The position numbers were made by a program, and so were the translations under genes. Below, in pieces: positions 52,731 through 62,689 of a stretch of 64,000 bases of DNA (positions are counted from its first letter, which is position 1; each line of letters opens with the position of its first letter). Source of the stretch: Clostridia bacterium (GTDB taxonomy: Bacteria > Bacillota > Clostridia > CAKSNL01 > HGM11501). The DNA lies in assembly GCA_017411325.1 (NCBI GenBank), contig JAFQQJ010000007.1, positions 1 to 64,000 of the forward strand, in the 5' to 3' direction. The notes beneath the pieces are model-generated. The model made no database searches. It was given only the letters and a program-made list of their open reading frames with translations, and had not been told where the DNA came from.

Positions 52731-53657
52731 TTGCAGGAAATAAGAACCGATCTTGCTTTTGAATCAAGGAATTTTTATTTAAAGAAAAACCGGCTAACAG
52801 AAATTCCCGGGATTGAGGCGGAAACCTTAAAAACCGACATTTACACTGTTACCAGAGTAAGTGTGGAATCAGACGAGGCGGCAGAAAAAATCAAAAAGCC
52901 TGTCGGGAAATATATAACCATACACTCCCCTCATATTTCAACCGGCCTTTATACCAGGGAACTGAGCCTTGCTTTATCAAAGGAGCTTTCCTCACTTATG
53001 CCCAAAACAAAAAAAGACCCGCTCACCTTCGTGGCAGGTCTTGGTAACAGCAATGTGACTCCGGATTCAATCGGTCCTCTGACTCTTTCTTCTTTAATTG
53101 TAACAAGACACATAAAAAACTCAGGCGAATTTATCCCGCTGGCATCACTCTCCGCGCTATGTCCCGGAGTTCTCGGTATAACCGGAATAGAAAGTGCAGA
53201 GATTCTGTCATCGGTAAGCGACAGGATAAAGCCCGATGTAATAATTGCAATTGATGCTTTGGCATCCCGCAGTGCGTCACATGTAGGTTCAACCATCCAG
53301 CTTTCCGACAGCGGTATAAGCCCGGGAAGCGGAGTAAACAACAGAAGAAATGCTCTTAATTCCGAAACCTTCGGTCTGCCGGTTATTGCTTTGGGCGTTC
53401 CGACGGTATCTGACTCATCAGCTGTTTTATACGATGCAATGAAGGACATTCTTTCGGACTTTGATGTAAATTCTGATAACAGCGCTGCAGAAAAAATCAT
53501 CTCCGCTTACCTTCATAAGAAGTCGGAAAATATGATGGTAACACCAAAAAATATCGATGCCGTTGTAATGCGTGCCTCTGCTGTTTTATCCCGCGGAATC
53601 AACCTTGCCGTTCATAAAAATCTTCTTTATGAAGATATAGCTGACTATATTTCATAA
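52731..53657 (+). CDS. gpr: Spore germination protease GPR
   Basis: I favour TTG at 52731 because GAAAGGAAAG precedes it and homologs start near IRTDLAFES; an ATG at 52695 is in frame but has no site. The 308-residue product has FVAGLGNSNVTPDSIGPL and DVIIAIDALASRS, with the aspartates of this atypical aspartic protease, and GISPGSGVNNRR. It degrades small acid-soluble spore proteins at germination. Convergent with spoIIM, overlapping by 13 bases at the 3' ends. Confidence 0.92.
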   Translation: MQEIRTDLAFESRNFYLKKNRLTEIPGIEAETLKTDIYTVTRVSVESDEAAEKIKKPVGKYITIHSPHISTGLYTRELSLALSKELSSLMPKTKKDPLTFVAGLGNSNVTPDSIGPLTLSSLIVTRHIKNSGEFIPLASLSALCPGVLGITGIESAEILSSVSDRIKPDVIIAIDALASRSASHVGSTIQLSDSGISPGSGVNNRRNALNSETFGLPVIALGVPTVSDSSAVLYDAMKDILSDFDVNSDNSAAEKIISAYLHKKSENMMVTPKNIDAVVMRASAVLSRGINLAVHKNLLYEDIADYIS

Positions 53658-54202
53658 AGAAAAGAGGACAAATACGCTTCAAACACGGATATTATAAAAT
53701 TCAGTATTAAGAAAAAAAGTGTAGCTGCTGCAAAAATTTTATTTTTCCTTAACCGGTAATCATAGTTTCTTCGGTTTAAGTAGCATTCAATCGTTTTATT
53801 TATCCCGAAGGAGGAATAAATAACAGAAAAAACCGAAAACAGGAAATTATGCAGAACAACCCCTGTCAGTGCCACCGAAAACCCATAAAATCCCGACGCT
53901 TTCAAAAGAAGCCCGGCTGTATACCCAAAGCTGCAGCATTTCAAAAAAACCGATGCCGGTGCCACCGGAATGAAAACGATATTTATTCCGCCAAGTATAA
54001 GAGGCATCGTCCACAAAACCTTCATAAGCAATGCATTTTTCAGAGTAGCATAGAAGTCATCTGAAAAAAGTACCGCTTTTCCAAGCACCGAAATATCAGA
54101 AAAGTTTTTTGCCGCAAGCACTCCTGTAAAGGTTCCGACAAGCGCTATTGCCGTAATTATACAGGTAATTGCAGGATTAAGAAAAGTATTTCTGTTTTTC
54201 AT
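53645..54202 (-). CDS. spoIIM: SpoIIM-like sporulation membrane protein
   Basis: The start is either ATG at 54202 or three codons earlier at 54211; AAAGGGA fits 54202 better. About 185 residues with five hydrophobic helices. Matches the SpoIIM family, which takes part in engulfment-stage peptidoglycan degradation and membrane migration. The motif TAGLLLKASGFYGFSVALTGVVLHNFLF fits in pattern. It follows ruvB on the same strand by 64 bases. Confidence 0.8.
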   Translation of the reverse strand: MKNRNTFLNPAITCIITAIALVGTFTGVLAAKNFSDISVLGKAVLFSDDFYATLKNALLMKVLWTMPLILGGINIVFIPVAPASVFLKCCSFGYTAGLLLKASGFYGFSVALTGVVLHNFLFSVFSVIYSSFGINKTIECYLNRRNYDYRLRKNKIFAAATLFFLILNFIISVFEAYLSSFLYEI

Positions 54203-54266
54203 AAGCTCCATTCCCTTTGTAAAAAAATAAAACCTTCCGCTAAATAATATGCGAAAGGTTTTTATT

Positions 54267-55298
54267 TTATTCTTCAATTTTTAACTGAGGATCTTCTCCA
54301 CCGTACTTAATCCCGAAATGCTCATATGCAAGACGGGTTACCACTCTGCCTCTTGGTGTTCTGTTCAAAAAGCCAAGCTGAAGTAAATAAGGCTCGTATA
54401 CATCCTCAATGGTATTTGCATCCTCAGAAATCGTTGCAGCCAATGTGTCAAGTCCTACGGGACCGCCGTTAAATACATCGATAATGGTTGTAATCATACG
54501 CTTATCCACCGCATCAAGACCGATTTTATCAATTTCAAGTCTTCCGAGGGCGATATCAGCGATATCCTCAGTTATATCACCGTTGCCCTTTACCTGGGCA
54601 AAGTCACGGACACGCTTTAAAAGTCTGTTTGCAATTCTCGGCGTTCCTCTTGAACGGGAGGCAATTTCCCTTGCCCCGTCCTCGGATATTTTTATTTTCA
54701 ATATATCAGCAGAACGCATAACGATTTTCTTAAGCTCTTCAGTATTATAAAGCTCAAGTTTGAGCTGAACTCCGAAACGGTCACGCAAGGGTGATGTAAG
54801 CCTTCCTGCTTTGGTTGTTGCGCCGATTAATGTAAAGCTCGGCAAATCAAGCCTTATGGAACGTGCAGACGGGCCTTTGCCGATTATTATATCTATTGCA
54901 TAGTCCTCCATTGCAGGATAAAGCACTTCTTCAACACTCTTTGAAAGACGGTGAATTTCGTCAATAAACAATACATCGTGCTCCGAAAGGTTTGTGAGAA
55001 TTGCCGCTAAGTCCCCCGGCTTTTCTATTGCGGGCCCCGAAGTGATTCTCATATTAACTCCAAGCTCGTTTGATATAATTCCGGCAAGTGTGGTTTTACC
55101 TAGTCCCGGAGGGCCGTAGAGAAGCACGTGGTCAAGCGCTTCCTTTCTCATTCTCGCCGCCTCGATATAAACAGAGAGGTTCTCTCTCGCCTTTTCCTGT
55201 CCTACATATTCTTCTAAGCTTCTCGGGCGAAGTCCGGATTCTGTATCCTTGTCAACCTCGGTAAGCTCACTTGTTATGAGTCTTTCTTCAAAATCCAT
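54267..55298 (-). CDS. ruvB: Holliday junction branch-migration helicase RuvB
   Basis: A 343-residue protein. [19 protein letters not shown], Walker [12 protein letters not shown], Walker [11 protein letters not shown], sensor 1 [10 protein letters not shown] and [18 protein letters not shown]-terminal winged helix with [16 protein letters not shown]. Motor of the RuvABC resolvasome. 14 bases after ruvA. Confidence 0.97.
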   Translation of the reverse strand: MDFEERLITSELTEVDKDTESGLRPRSLEEYVGQEKARENLSVYIEAARMRKEALDHVLLYGPPGLGKTTLAGIISNELGVNMRITSGPAIEKPGDLAAILTNLSEHDVLFIDEIHRLSKSVEEVLYPAMEDYAIDIIIGKGPSARSIRLDLPSFTLIGATTKAGRLTSPLRDRFGVQLKLELYNTEELKKIVMRSADILKIKISEDGAREIASRSRGTPRIANRLLKRVRDFAQVKGNGDITEDIADIALGRLEIDKIGLDAVDKRMITTIIDVFNGGPVGLDTLAATISEDANTIEDVYEPYLLQLGFLNRTPRGRVVTRLAYEHFGIKYGGEDPQLKIEE

Positions 55299-55312
55299 TC
55301 ATTTCACCTCCG

Positions 55313-55906
55313 TCAGAATCTCATAAGGGCAACAAGTGCCGCCTTGACGGTTTCTTCAACCGTAGCCTTACTTCCTGCCTTCTTTATGGCGCTTTGCGCC
55401 TCGGATGCGGTATAACCAAGTGCCATAAGTGCACTTACCGCCTCTTTATCAACTGCGGCATTTACAGCGGGTTCTTCGCCTCCGACGATTCCGCTTGTCA
55501 ATGTCTCATCGGAAATCTTGTCTTTAAGCTCAAGAATAATTCTCTGTGCCGTCTTTGCGCCGATTCCCTGTGCAGTTGCAATTTTTTTACTGTCCGATAA
55601 AACTATCGCCGTACCAAGCTCTCCTGATGTAAACGCCGAAAGAAGATTTATTGCCGCCTTGGGGCCGACACCACTTACGGTGATGAGCTTATTGAACATA
55701 GAAAGGTCTTCCTTATTAATAAAGCCATATAAATCCATTGCGTCTTCCCTTACGGCAAAGTATGTATTTAAGAAGGCTTCCTCCCCGATTCTTAACTTTT
55801 CAGAGTCACGAATTGGAATCTGCACCTTAAAACCGATTCCGCCCACATCTATTGTTACCGAATTTTCGTCTTTTGAAAAAAGAGTTCCGCGTACAAAAGA
55901 AATCAT
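55313..55906 (-). CDS. ruvA: Holliday junction DNA-binding protein RuvA
   Basis: The ATG at 55906 lies 8 bases after AAGGAG. A 197-residue protein: OB fold (MISFVRGTL, GGIGFKVQIP), two helix-hairpin-helix motifs (LITVSGVGPKAAINLL, IATAQGIGAKTAQRIILEL) and a C-terminal domain III that contacts RuvB. In operon with ruvC and ruvB. Confidence 0.96.
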   Translation of the reverse strand: MISFVRGTLFSKDENSVTIDVGGIGFKVQIPIRDSEKLRIGEEAFLNTYFAVREDAMDLYGFINKEDLSMFNKLITVSGVGPKAAINLLSAFTSGELGTAIVLSDSKKIATAQGIGAKTAQRIILELKDKISDETLTSGIVGGEEPAVNAAVDKEAVSALMALGYTASEAQSAIKKAGSKATVEETVKAALVALMRF

Positions 55907-55918
55907 AAACAAATCTCC

Positions 55919-56416
55919 TTATTTATACTTATCTAAAAGTGAGTTAAAGCCGTAGGAATGTGCGTGACACACGGCAATCGCAAGAGCATCCGCCACGTCG
56001 TCGGGCTTGGGCACAGCCCTTAAATTAAGAAATGACTTTACCATCTGCTGAACCTGGTTTTTATCCGCCCTTCCGTAGCCCGTAATCGCCTGCTTAATCT
56101 GAAGGGGCGTGTATGAAAAAATGGGAATATTTCTATTTGCCGCCGCAAGCAGAATAACACCTCTTGCCTGACCTACGGAAAAAGCGGTTTTTGCATTGTT
56201 GTTAAAGAAAAGTTCTTCCATGGAAAGTGCATCGGGCTTATAATAATCCATAAGCTGTCCGACTCCTTCGTATACAAGCTTTATCCTCTCCTCCAGAGGC
56301 GTGTGCGCCCTGGTCGTCACCGCATCGTAATAAAGCACCTTGAATTTGTTGTTTTCATACTGTATAACCCCGGTTCCCACAATGGCGATTCCCGGGTCAA
56401 TTCCGAGTATAATCAT
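55919..56416 (-). CDS. ruvC: Holliday junction endonuclease RuvC
   Basis: A 165-residue RNase-H-fold nuclease. Catalytic Asp7 in MIILGIDPGIAIVGTG, Glu in SMEELFFNNN, and KPDDVADALAIAVCH with the C-terminal acidic pair. Promoter upstream is not clear; the weak ribosome site suggests modest expression. First gene of ruvCAB. Confidence 0.96.
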   Translation of the reverse strand: MIILGIDPGIAIVGTGVIQYENNKFKVLYYDAVTTRAHTPLEERIKLVYEGVGQLMDYYKPDALSMEELFFNNNAKTAFSVGQARGVILLAAANRNIPIFSYTPLQIKQAITGYGRADKNQVQQMVKSFLNLRAVPKPDDVADALAIAVCHAHSYGFNSLLDKYK

Positions 56417-56551
56417 TATTTTTTTACCGTTTCTTTCATTAATTTACACCGTTTATGTATATTTATACAAACAAAATCCCGTTTTTTCGGACTTTTAATG
56501 TGCAACTTTTGCATTTTTATAAATCAACGGAAATATTTTTGCATAAAGCAC

Positions 56552-56579
56552 TTGATTTATTCACTAATATGTGTATAAT
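56552..56579 (+). promoter_or_regulatory. Promoter of the arginine operon
   Basis: TTGATT (56552-56557), a 16-base spacer, and TATAAT (56574-56579). Upstream AT-rich TTGCAT repeats may include an ArgR operator, but no clear ARG box was confirmed. Confidence 0.7.
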
Positions 56580-56657
56580 AGTATATAGCAAATCGGTCAT
56601 ATGATGTGGCCAATAAGCACACAAATATATTATACCACATTTGGGAGGAATTTCAAG

Positions 56658-57881
56658 ATGGAAAAAGAAAAAGTTATATTGGCGTATTCGGGCGGTCTCG
56701 ATACATCAATCATCATTTCATGGCTTAAAGAAAATTACGGCTATGATGTAATCTGCGTATGCGGCGACGTTGGTCAGGGTAAGGAAACAGAAGGACTTGA
56801 AGAACGCGCATTAAAGAGCGGTGCATCAAAGCTTTACTTAGAAGATTTAAGAGAAGAATATGTTCGTGACTTTATCTTCCCCACACTTAAAGCAGGTGCG
56901 GTTTACGAAGGTAAATATCTCCTCGGTACATCTCACGCACGTCCCATCATTGCGAAGAGACTTGTTGAGATTGCACGTAAGGAAGGCGCAGTTGCAATCT
57001 GCCACGGTGCTACAGGTAAGGGTAACGACCAGGTACGTTTCGAGCTTACAGTTAAAGCTCTTGCTCCCGACCTTAAGATTATCGCTCCCTGGAGAATCTG
57101 GGACATAAAGTCAAGAGAAGATGCGATTGATTATGCAGAAGCACGCGGAATTGAAATTCCCGTTACAAAGTCTGACCTTTATTCCCGTGACAGAAACATC
57201 TGGCACATCAGCCACGAAGGTATGGATCTTGAGGATCCCGCAAATATGCCTCAGTACGATAACCTCTTAAAGCTTACCGTACCTCCCATGAAGACTCCCG
57301 ATGAGCCCAAGTACGTTACAATCAATTTTGAAAAGGGTGTTCCCGTAGCGGTTGACGGTGAAAAGTTAGGCCCCGTTCAGCTTGTTGAAAAGCTCAACGA
57401 AATCGGCGGCGCTTACGGCGTAGGTCTTGTTGATATCGTTGAAGACAGACTTGTTGGTATGAAGTCCCGTGGTGTTTACGAAACTCCCGGCGGTTCCATC
57501 CTTTATGCAGCTCATAAGGAGCTTGAATATCTCTGCCTCGACAGACAGACTCAGAGCTTCAAGGCTCAGGCTGCAGTTAAGTTCTCCGAGCTCGTATATG
57601 ACGGTAACTGGTTTACACCTCTTCGTGAAGCACTTTCCGCTTTCGTTGATTCCACTCAGGAAACAGTTACAGGTGAAGTTCGTCTTATGCTCTATAAGGG
57701 AAGCATTACACCCGCAGGTGCTAAGAGCCCCTACTCCTTATACAACGAAGATATCGCAAGCTTCGGTGACAGTAAAGACCTTTACAGCCACAAGGATGCT
57801 GAAGGCTTCATAAACCTCTTCGGTCTTCCCTTAAAGGTTCGTGCAATGATGCTGGAAAAGGCTAATAAGGAAAACAAATAA
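56658..57881 (+). CDS. argG: Argininosuccinate synthase
   Basis: The ATG at 56658 follows GGGAGGAA at good spacing. A 407-residue protein. ATP loop [27 protein letters not shown] and [17 protein letters not shown]. Joins citrulline and aspartate in arginine synthesis. Followed by argH with a hairpin between. Confidence 0.97.
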   Translation: MEKEKVILAYSGGLDTSIIISWLKENYGYDVICVCGDVGQGKETEGLEERALKSGASKLYLEDLREEYVRDFIFPTLKAGAVYEGKYLLGTSHARPIIAKRLVEIARKEGAVAICHGATGKGNDQVRFELTVKALAPDLKIIAPWRIWDIKSREDAIDYAEARGIEIPVTKSDLYSRDRNIWHISHEGMDLEDPANMPQYDNLLKLTVPPMKTPDEPKYVTINFEKGVPVAVDGEKLGPVQLVEKLNEIGGAYGVGLVDIVEDRLVGMKSRGVYETPGGSILYAAHKELEYLCLDRQTQSFKAQAAVKFSELVYDGNWFTPLREALSAFVDSTQETVTGEVRLMLYKGSITPAGAKSPYSLYNEDIASFGDSKDLYSHKDAEGFINLFGLPLKVRAMMLEKANKENK

Positions 57882-57892
57882 TAAAAATGCTT

Positions 57893-57924
57893 AAGGGTGT
57901 ACCACTCGGTGCACCCTTATTTTC
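57893..57924 (+). terminator. Hairpin between argG and argH
   Basis: An 11-bp stem (57893-57903 with 57908-57918, one G-U pair) followed by TATTTTC. It probably lowers read-through into argH rather than stopping it, because argH has no obvious promoter of its own. Confidence 0.65.
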
Positions 57925-57939
57925 AGAAAGGCTGATAGT

Positions 57940-59316
57940 ATGGAAGAAAAATTATGGGGCGGCCGTTTCAGTGCCAAAACCGATAAAAAGGTGGATGATT
58001 TCAATTCCTCCATCCGTTTTGACCAAAGAATGTATGCATCTGACATTGAAGGAAGCATTGCCCATGCAACTATGCTGGGAAAGCAGGGTATAATTCCCAA
58101 GGAAGATGCCGAGTTAATCGTTAAAACCCTGAAGGAAATAAAGGTTGATATTGACGATGGCAAGGTTGAATTTTTAATTGATGCAGAAGATATACATATG
58201 AACATCGAAAAGATTTTAACCGACAGAATCGGTCAGGTGGGAAAACGCCTTCACACAGGCAGAAGCCGTAATGACCAGGTTGCTCTCGACATCCGTCTTT
58301 ATTTAAGGGATGAAGGCACAGAAATTAAGGCTATGCTTAAAAATCTTCTGAAAGTGCTTGTAAAGCTTGCAGACGAACATACAGAAACCATTATGCCGGG
58401 GTATACCCATCTTCAGAAGGCACAGCCCATAAATTTTGCACATCACCTTCTTGCATACTATGAGATGTTCAAGCGTGACCTCGGAAGACTTACCGATGCT
58501 CTTTCGAGAATGAACTTCTCTCCCCTTGGCTCAGGTGCACTTGCCGGCACAACCTATGACCTTGACAGAGAATTTACCGCATCCCTCTTAGGCTTTGACG
58601 GGGTTTGCGAAAACTCACTTGACGGCGTATCTGACCGTGACTTTGCAATTGAGCTGGCATCAAGCCTTTCCATTATTATGATGCACTTGTCCCGCTTTTC
58701 AGAGGAGCTTATCCTCTGGAGCAGCCACGAGTTTTCCTTTGTTGAAATGGCAGATACACACTCCACAGGAAGCAGCATTATGCCTCAGAAGAAAAATCCC
58801 GACGTTGCAGAATTAATCCGCGGAAAGACAGGTCGTGTTTACGGTGATTTAACCACACTTCTTGTTATGATGAAGGGCATTCCCCTTGCCTACAACAAGG
58901 ATATGCAGGAAGATAAGGAAGCGATTTTCGATGCGGTTGACACCGTTAAGCTTTGCCTTCCCGTTTTCACCGATATGATTGACACAATGACAGTTAAAAA
59001 GGAAAATATGGAAAAGGGTGCATCAGGCGGCTACACCAATGCAACAGATGCGGCTGACTATCTTGTAAAAAAAGGTATGCCCTTCCGTGATGCCCATGCC
59101 GTAATCGGCAAAATGGTTGCTTATGCAATCACACAGTCCTCGGCACTTGACGATATTCCCCTCTCCGTACTTAAGGGCTTTTCCGAAATTATCGAAGAAG
59201 ACTTTTACGAGGCGATTGCCCTTACAACCTGCGTGAAGGAACGTAAGACCTTAGGTGCTCCCGGTCTTGCCCGTAGTGCTGTTGAAAAAGCAAAGGCTTT
59301 TGTCGAAAAATTATAA
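57940..59316 (+). CDS. argH: Argininosuccinate lyase
   Basis: A 458-residue protein of the fumarase/aspartase superfamily. [35 protein letters not shown], and the signature [16 protein letters not shown] holding the catalytic Ser loop. Cleaves argininosuccinate to arginine and fumarate. Complete length. Confidence 0.97.
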   Translation: MEEKLWGGRFSAKTDKKVDDFNSSIRFDQRMYASDIEGSIAHATMLGKQGIIPKEDAELIVKTLKEIKVDIDDGKVEFLIDAEDIHMNIEKILTDRIGQVGKRLHTGRSRNDQVALDIRLYLRDEGTEIKAMLKNLLKVLVKLADEHTETIMPGYTHLQKAQPINFAHHLLAYYEMFKRDLGRLTDALSRMNFSPLGSGALAGTTYDLDREFTASLLGFDGVCENSLDGVSDRDFAIELASSLSIIMMHLSRFSEELILWSSHEFSFVEMADTHSTGSSIMPQKKNPDVAELIRGKTGRVYGDLTTLLVMMKGIPLAYNKDMQEDKEAIFDAVDTVKLCLPVFTDMIDTMTVKKENMEKGASGGYTNATDAADYLVKKGMPFRDAHAVIGKMVAYAITQSSALDDIPLSVLKGFSEIIEEDFYEAIALTTCVKERKTLGAPGLARSAVEKAKAFVEKL

Positions 59317-59326
59317 AAAAGCAAGC

Positions 59327-59358
59327 AAAAAATTCTGTCCTATGGACAGAATTTTTTT
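59327..59358. terminator. Terminator of the arg operon
   Basis: A stem of about 12 bp around TAT (centre 59341-59343) with A-run left and seven T right. Confidence 0.92.
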
Positions 59359-59395
59359 ATTTCTTATTTTCATATAGCTTTCGTTTTGAAAACCA

Positions 59396-59424
59396 TTGAC
59401 TTTTATTTTTTCCGGTAATATAAT
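59396..59424 (+). promoter_or_regulatory. Promoter of the MFS gene
   Basis: TTGACT (59396-59401), a 17-base spacer, and TATAAT (59419-59424), close to consensus, 19 bases before the ATG at 59444. Confidence 0.85.
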
Positions 59425-59443
59425 ACCCTTCGGAGGCGACGAA

Positions 59444-60757
59444 ATGTTTAAAAATTTATTCAATAAAACAAATGTTTTATATATAGCGGAAGCAGGGCTT
59501 GAATATCTGATTTCCATTTTAATAACCGGTGCCTATCTTGCAAAGCTTACAACCAATTTAGGCTTTTCGGACAGCTTAACTGCGATTCTTTCATCCTTTG
59601 TGGCGCTTGGCTATGGTTTTCAGCTTTTATCCATTGCATTTTTCAAAAGCGGCAGGAGAGTAAAATGGAAGGTTACCGTAATGCACATAATAAATCAGCT
59701 TTGCTTTATGGCATTATATTTAGTTCCCTTCTTCAACTTCAGAAGAACGCTTAAAACGGGCCTCTTCATCATTTTCCTTTTATGCGGTTACTTTATTTCA
59801 AACATCATTTTCGCGCCTAAAACAGGGCTTTATATGCGTCAGGTGGCGGATAATAAGCGAGGAATATTTACATCCGTCAAGGAAGCGGTTTCGCTCGTTT
59901 CAGGCTTTCTCTTCCAGTTTGTGATGGGACTTGTCATAGACCATTATGAAGAAGCTGAAAATATGAGAATGGCTTTCATTATATGTGCGATTACCATTTT
60001 TGTTCTGATGGTTTCCCACACTCTTTCAATTGCTTTCGCTAAAGAAGAGGAACCCATTGTAACAACTGCAAAGCCCACCCCCACCCTTACACGGTTTAAG
60101 AACATTTTAACCAACCGTGATATTGTAAAGGTTATTATGACCAGCGTATTCTGGACAATTTCAAACCATATCGTTGTTTCCTTCTTTGGTACATATCAGG
60201 TTAAAGAGCTTGGCTTCCCCATGATTTTCATAACCGTAATTTCTATCTTAAATGCGGCATCACGTATTCCCTGTTCCTTTGTTTTCGGAAAGTATGCAGA
60301 CCGCTATTCCTTTGCGAAGATGCTTAAAATATGCTACGGTATTGCGGCATTTTCCTTTCTTGTTGCAGCCTTCTGTAACCCTTCTAACGGCTTTATAGTA
60401 TTTCCCATCTACTCCGTGCTTCAGGCGGCGGCAATGGGCGGAATAAACTCAGGTGAAATCAATCTTATCTATGACTATGTTGATCCCGACAAGCGAAGCG
60501 ATGCACTTGCCGTGAAGCAGACGATTTACGGAATATGCGGCTTTTTAACAACACTTTTAATGACTCCCATATTCAAAAAGCTTCAGCATCATCAGGTTCT
60601 TGGCGGAAAGATTTTCGGATTGACCATTTATGCACAGCAGTTTTTATCATTAATCGCCTGCCTTGCAACAGTGCTCTTAATTATATACTTAGACAGACAG
60701 GTATTAAAGAAAATCAAACCGAGAAAAATTGAAATTCCCGACGGAATTGAGGGATAA
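59444..60757 (+). CDS. MFS-type transporter, 12 helices
   Basis: The ATG at 59444 follows CGGAGG. A 437-residue protein with twelve hydrophobic stretches in two halves joined by a loop near 205-230. FAPKTGLYMRQVADNKRGIF and NLIYDYVDPDKRSDALAVKQ are the cytoplasmic loops that resemble the MFS motif in bile-acid/sugar-like or drug exporters. Substrate unknown. Monocistronic, with a near-consensus promoter and its own terminator. Confidence 0.85.
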   Translation: MFKNLFNKTNVLYIAEAGLEYLISILITGAYLAKLTTNLGFSDSLTAILSSFVALGYGFQLLSIAFFKSGRRVKWKVTVMHIINQLCFMALYLVPFFNFRRTLKTGLFIIFLLCGYFISNIIFAPKTGLYMRQVADNKRGIFTSVKEAVSLVSGFLFQFVMGLVIDHYEEAENMRMAFIICAITIFVLMVSHTLSIAFAKEEEPIVTTAKPTPTLTRFKNILTNRDIVKVIMTSVFWTISNHIVVSFFGTYQVKELGFPMIFITVISILNAASRIPCSFVFGKYADRYSFAKMLKICYGIAAFSFLVAAFCNPSNGFIVFPIYSVLQAAAMGGINSGEINLIYDYVDPDKRSDALAVKQTIYGICGFLTTLLMTPIFKKLQHHQVLGGKIFGLTIYAQQFLSLIACLATVLLIIYLDRQVLKKIKPRKIEIPDGIEG

Positions 60758-60766
60758 AGATAAAAC

Positions 60767-60801
60767 TAAAAAGTCGCAGTGAAATTCACTGCGACTTTTT
60801 A
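60767..60801. terminator. Bidirectional terminator
   Basis: A perfect stem of about 15 bp centred at 60783, with A-run left and T-run right. Confidence 0.93.
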
Positions 60802-60809
60802 TATGCCTG

Positions 60810-61031
60810 CTATTCATTCTTCATTTTATAAAGGCTGATAATTATGCCTATCAATCCGATGAGGAAAAACACTCCTCCGATAATGAGTTCAATCAGATAA
60901 AATTTGTCTCTTGTTATTATATAACCATATCGTTCCTCTAAAGTCATAAAATGCCAAAGCAGAGTATCCAGAAAAATGCAAAAACCTGAATATAATATGG
61001 CCGAGCTAATTGCCAACATTAATTTTTTCAT
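60810..61031 (-). CDS. Small two-helix membrane protein
   Basis: The 73-residue frame from ATG at 61031 has two hydrophobic helices (about 3-28 and 45-67). The upstream extension of this frame crosses a terminator-like hairpin and is probably not coding. Ribosome site weak (GGGG). No family recognised; confidence moderate. Confidence 0.5.
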   Translation of the reverse strand: MKKLMLAISSAILYSGFCIFLDTLLWHFMTLEERYGYIITRDKFYLIELIIGGVFFLIGLIGIIISLYKMKNE

Positions 61032-61045
61032 TTTAACAGCCCCAA

Positions 61046-61185
61046 AATAAAAAATGCGTCCAATTAAGGACGCACGAAAAAGTGTAATCCTTAATTGTCG
61101 CCAAACAATCACTAATATCATCACACAGAGAATATTAAATGAAAGGAAAACACCTTTTACCAAAGGTACTTTTCCTCTGTGTGAT
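61046..61185. repeat. Non-coding region with two inverted repeats
   Basis: TGCGTCC/GGACGCA (61055-61061, 61068-61074) ends leftward in a T-run and may attenuate the 73-residue gene. ATCACACAGAG (61120-61130) pairs with CTCTGTGTGAT (61175-61185) at 44-base distance. No coding sense seen in the 61032-61254 gap. Confidence 0.55.
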
Positions 61186-61254
61186 AAAATATATACTAAT
61201 ATAAGTGATAGTTTGGCAGAAATTATTATACCACGGTTATAAAAATTTGTCAAT

Positions 61255-61282
61255 AAAAAACGGGAGGGCATAAAGCCCTCCC
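61255..61282 (-). terminator. Terminator of the SHOCT-protein gene
   Basis: GGGAGGGC/GCCCTCCC (61262-61269, 61275-61282) followed leftward by a T-run. Confidence 0.92.
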
Positions 61283-61296
61283 CTACATTTTTATAA

Positions 61297-61911
61297 TTAT
61301 AAACCAAGTAACTGTTTTTTCTTTGCATCAAATTCTTCCTGTGTTATTACACCGGAATCAAGAAGTTCCTTGTATTTTTTAAGTTCATCTGCATTACTTG
61401 TGCTTTCAGCAACAGGTGATGATACAATTTGCTTTTTTGCATCTTCCTGTCTTTGCATAATAAGTTTGCTTAAAATTCTTCTTATCTCCTCATTATTTTC
61501 AATCCACTTAAATCTTATAACTCCCGAAGCTGTTGAAACCGTTATAGAACTTCCACCACCTGTTCCTACAGCCGAAATACTATCTATCGGAAGATCTACA
61601 TTTTTTTTGTTGATTTTACCTATTACTCTTTTATCAGTAACCGTAATGCTACAATTATTTATCACTTTTGCTATCGTAACAATTATAACGCAGCCCAATA
61701 TCCCGATGATAATTCCGGGGAAATATGAAACTACAGCTGATGTAGCATCGGGAGCAGCTACTGCAACGCCAGGACCAGGAGTGGGGCCAAAACTTTTAGA
61801 GAAATTTATTATAAGTAAAACAATATTTATCGCGGCAAACAGTGCACAGAATAACACACCCTTTTTCCATTTCTCACTATTTTTACTTTCAATCAATACT
61901 TTTTCTTCCAT
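61297..61911 (-). CDS. Membrane protein with PH-like domain and SHOCT tail
   Basis: The ATG at 61911 is chosen, since AAGGAGG lies 8 bases before it and an earlier ATG overlaps that site. A 204-residue protein with two membrane helices at about 16-36 and 60-82, a small beta-rich PH-like domain (VTDKRVIGKINKKNVDLPIDSISAV), and a C-terminal SHOCT motif (KKYKELLDSGVITQEEFDAKKKQLL). Divergent from an Xre gene with a shared operator. Confidence 0.8.
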   Translation of the reverse strand: MEEKVLIESKNSEKWKKGVLFCALFAAINIVLLIINFSKSFGPTPGPGVAVAAPDATSAVVSYFPGIIIGILGCVIIVTIAKVINNCSITVTDKRVIGKINKKNVDLPIDSISAVGTGGGSSITVSTASGVIRFKWIENNEEIRRILSKLIMQRQEDAKKQIVSSPVAESTSNADELKKYKELLDSGVITQEEFDAKKKQLLGL

Positions 61912-61941
61912 TTTTATCATCCTCCTTAGATATTTGCTTAC

Positions 61942-61995
61942 ATTATAACACCGTTCGGTGCTATCGTCAACACCAAACGGTGTTTTTTATATAAT
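61942..61995. promoter_or_regulatory. Divergent promoters with a 13-bp dyad operator
   Basis: Leftward: TTGACG (61965-61970 on the complement), 17 bases, TATAAT (61942-61947), a near-consensus promoter for the SHOCT gene. A 13-bp inverted repeat (61948-61960 with 61971-61983, one mismatch) overlaps the spacer and -35. Rightward: TATAAT at 61990-61995 for the Xre gene. The placement suggests repression of both genes by the Xre protein. Confidence 0.78.
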
Positions 61996-62031
61996 AATTT
62001 CATACACTAATATAAAGGTGGTATGAAATTT

Positions 62032-62229
62032 ATGTTTTACAGACGTGTGAGGGATTTAAGAGAAGACAGTGATAAAACCCAGAAAGAAATTGCAGAATTA
62101 TTAAACATGCAGCTTACGGTGTATCAGAGATATGAACGCGGTGAGCGGGAGCTTCCCCTTTGGGCGGCAATCAAGCTTGCGGATTTTTACAGTGTCAGCC
62201 TTGATTATCTTGTAGAAAGAGAATTTTAA
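62032..62229 (+). CDS. Small Xre-family repressor
   Basis: The ATG at 62032 is preferred for spacing to AAAGGTGG; an ATG at 62023 abuts it. About 65 residues, a single HTH (KTQKEIAELLNMQLTVYQRYERGERELP) and closing helix ending in VSLDYLVER. Likely represses its own gene and the divergent membrane gene through the 61948-61983 dyad. Confidence 0.87.
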   Translation: MFYRRVRDLREDSDKTQKEIAELLNMQLTVYQRYERGERELPLWAAIKLADFYSVSLDYLVEREF

Positions 62230-62233
62230 GCAT

Positions 62234-62265
62234 AAAAAATATCCACCAACAGGTGGATATTTTTT
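62234..62265. terminator. Bidirectional terminator
   Basis: A perfect 14-bp stem (62234-62247 with 62252-62265) around AACA. Confidence 0.92.
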
Positions 62266-62325
62266 ATCTATTTTTCCAAAAGTATGCGGGAATATTTTCC
62301 GCTGATGCTAGCGGTCTGCCGATAT

Positions 62326-62670
62326 TTACGCATTGTTTTTCGCAGTGTTTATTGATGAAATTAGAATTCTTCGTATTTTACCGCAGTCGTTTTTTAATTT
62401 TTTATACGCTTCTTCTTCAATTATATTTGTTCTCATAAAAAGTTTTAGCCAATACTCTGTTTCGTAGCTTTCTTTAAGTGCGATTTGCATTTTCGATATA
62501 AAATCTGCTCGACTTTGGGCGTAATTGGCTTCATGAATATTAGCCCCTATACTGGTACCGCTTCTTAATATTTGATTGGTAAGAGCTGACTTTCCCTTTA
62601 TTAAATCACACATATTTACTACTTCTACTGAAAAGTCCATTGATAAGTCTATCAGAATATTATCTGTCAT
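62326..62670 (-). CDS. Four-helix-bundle protein (S23/TIGR02436)
   Basis: A 114-residue helical protein of the family first found in 23S rRNA intervening sequences and related to the Avd accessory of diversity-generating retroelements. LTNQILRSGTSIGANIHEANYAQSRADFISKMQIALKESYETEYWL holds the family core. It stands next to a patterned hairpin array (62690-62891), an association that may be functional. No reverse transcriptase is seen. Role unknown; probably nucleic-acid binding. Confidence 0.9.
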   Translation of the reverse strand: MTDNILIDLSMDFSVEVVNMCDLIKGKSALTNQILRSGTSIGANIHEANYAQSRADFISKMQIALKESYETEYWLKLFMRTNIIEEEAYKKLKNDCGKIRRILISSINTAKNNA

Positions 62671-62689
62671 ACCTTAGCCCTCCGAAACG

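Noticed and set aside
61032..61331. N-terminal extension of the 73-residue membrane protein to 173 residues
   Set aside because: The extension crosses two hairpins, one with a T-run, and the terminator of the neighbouring gene. The shorter form is a self-contained two-helix protein.
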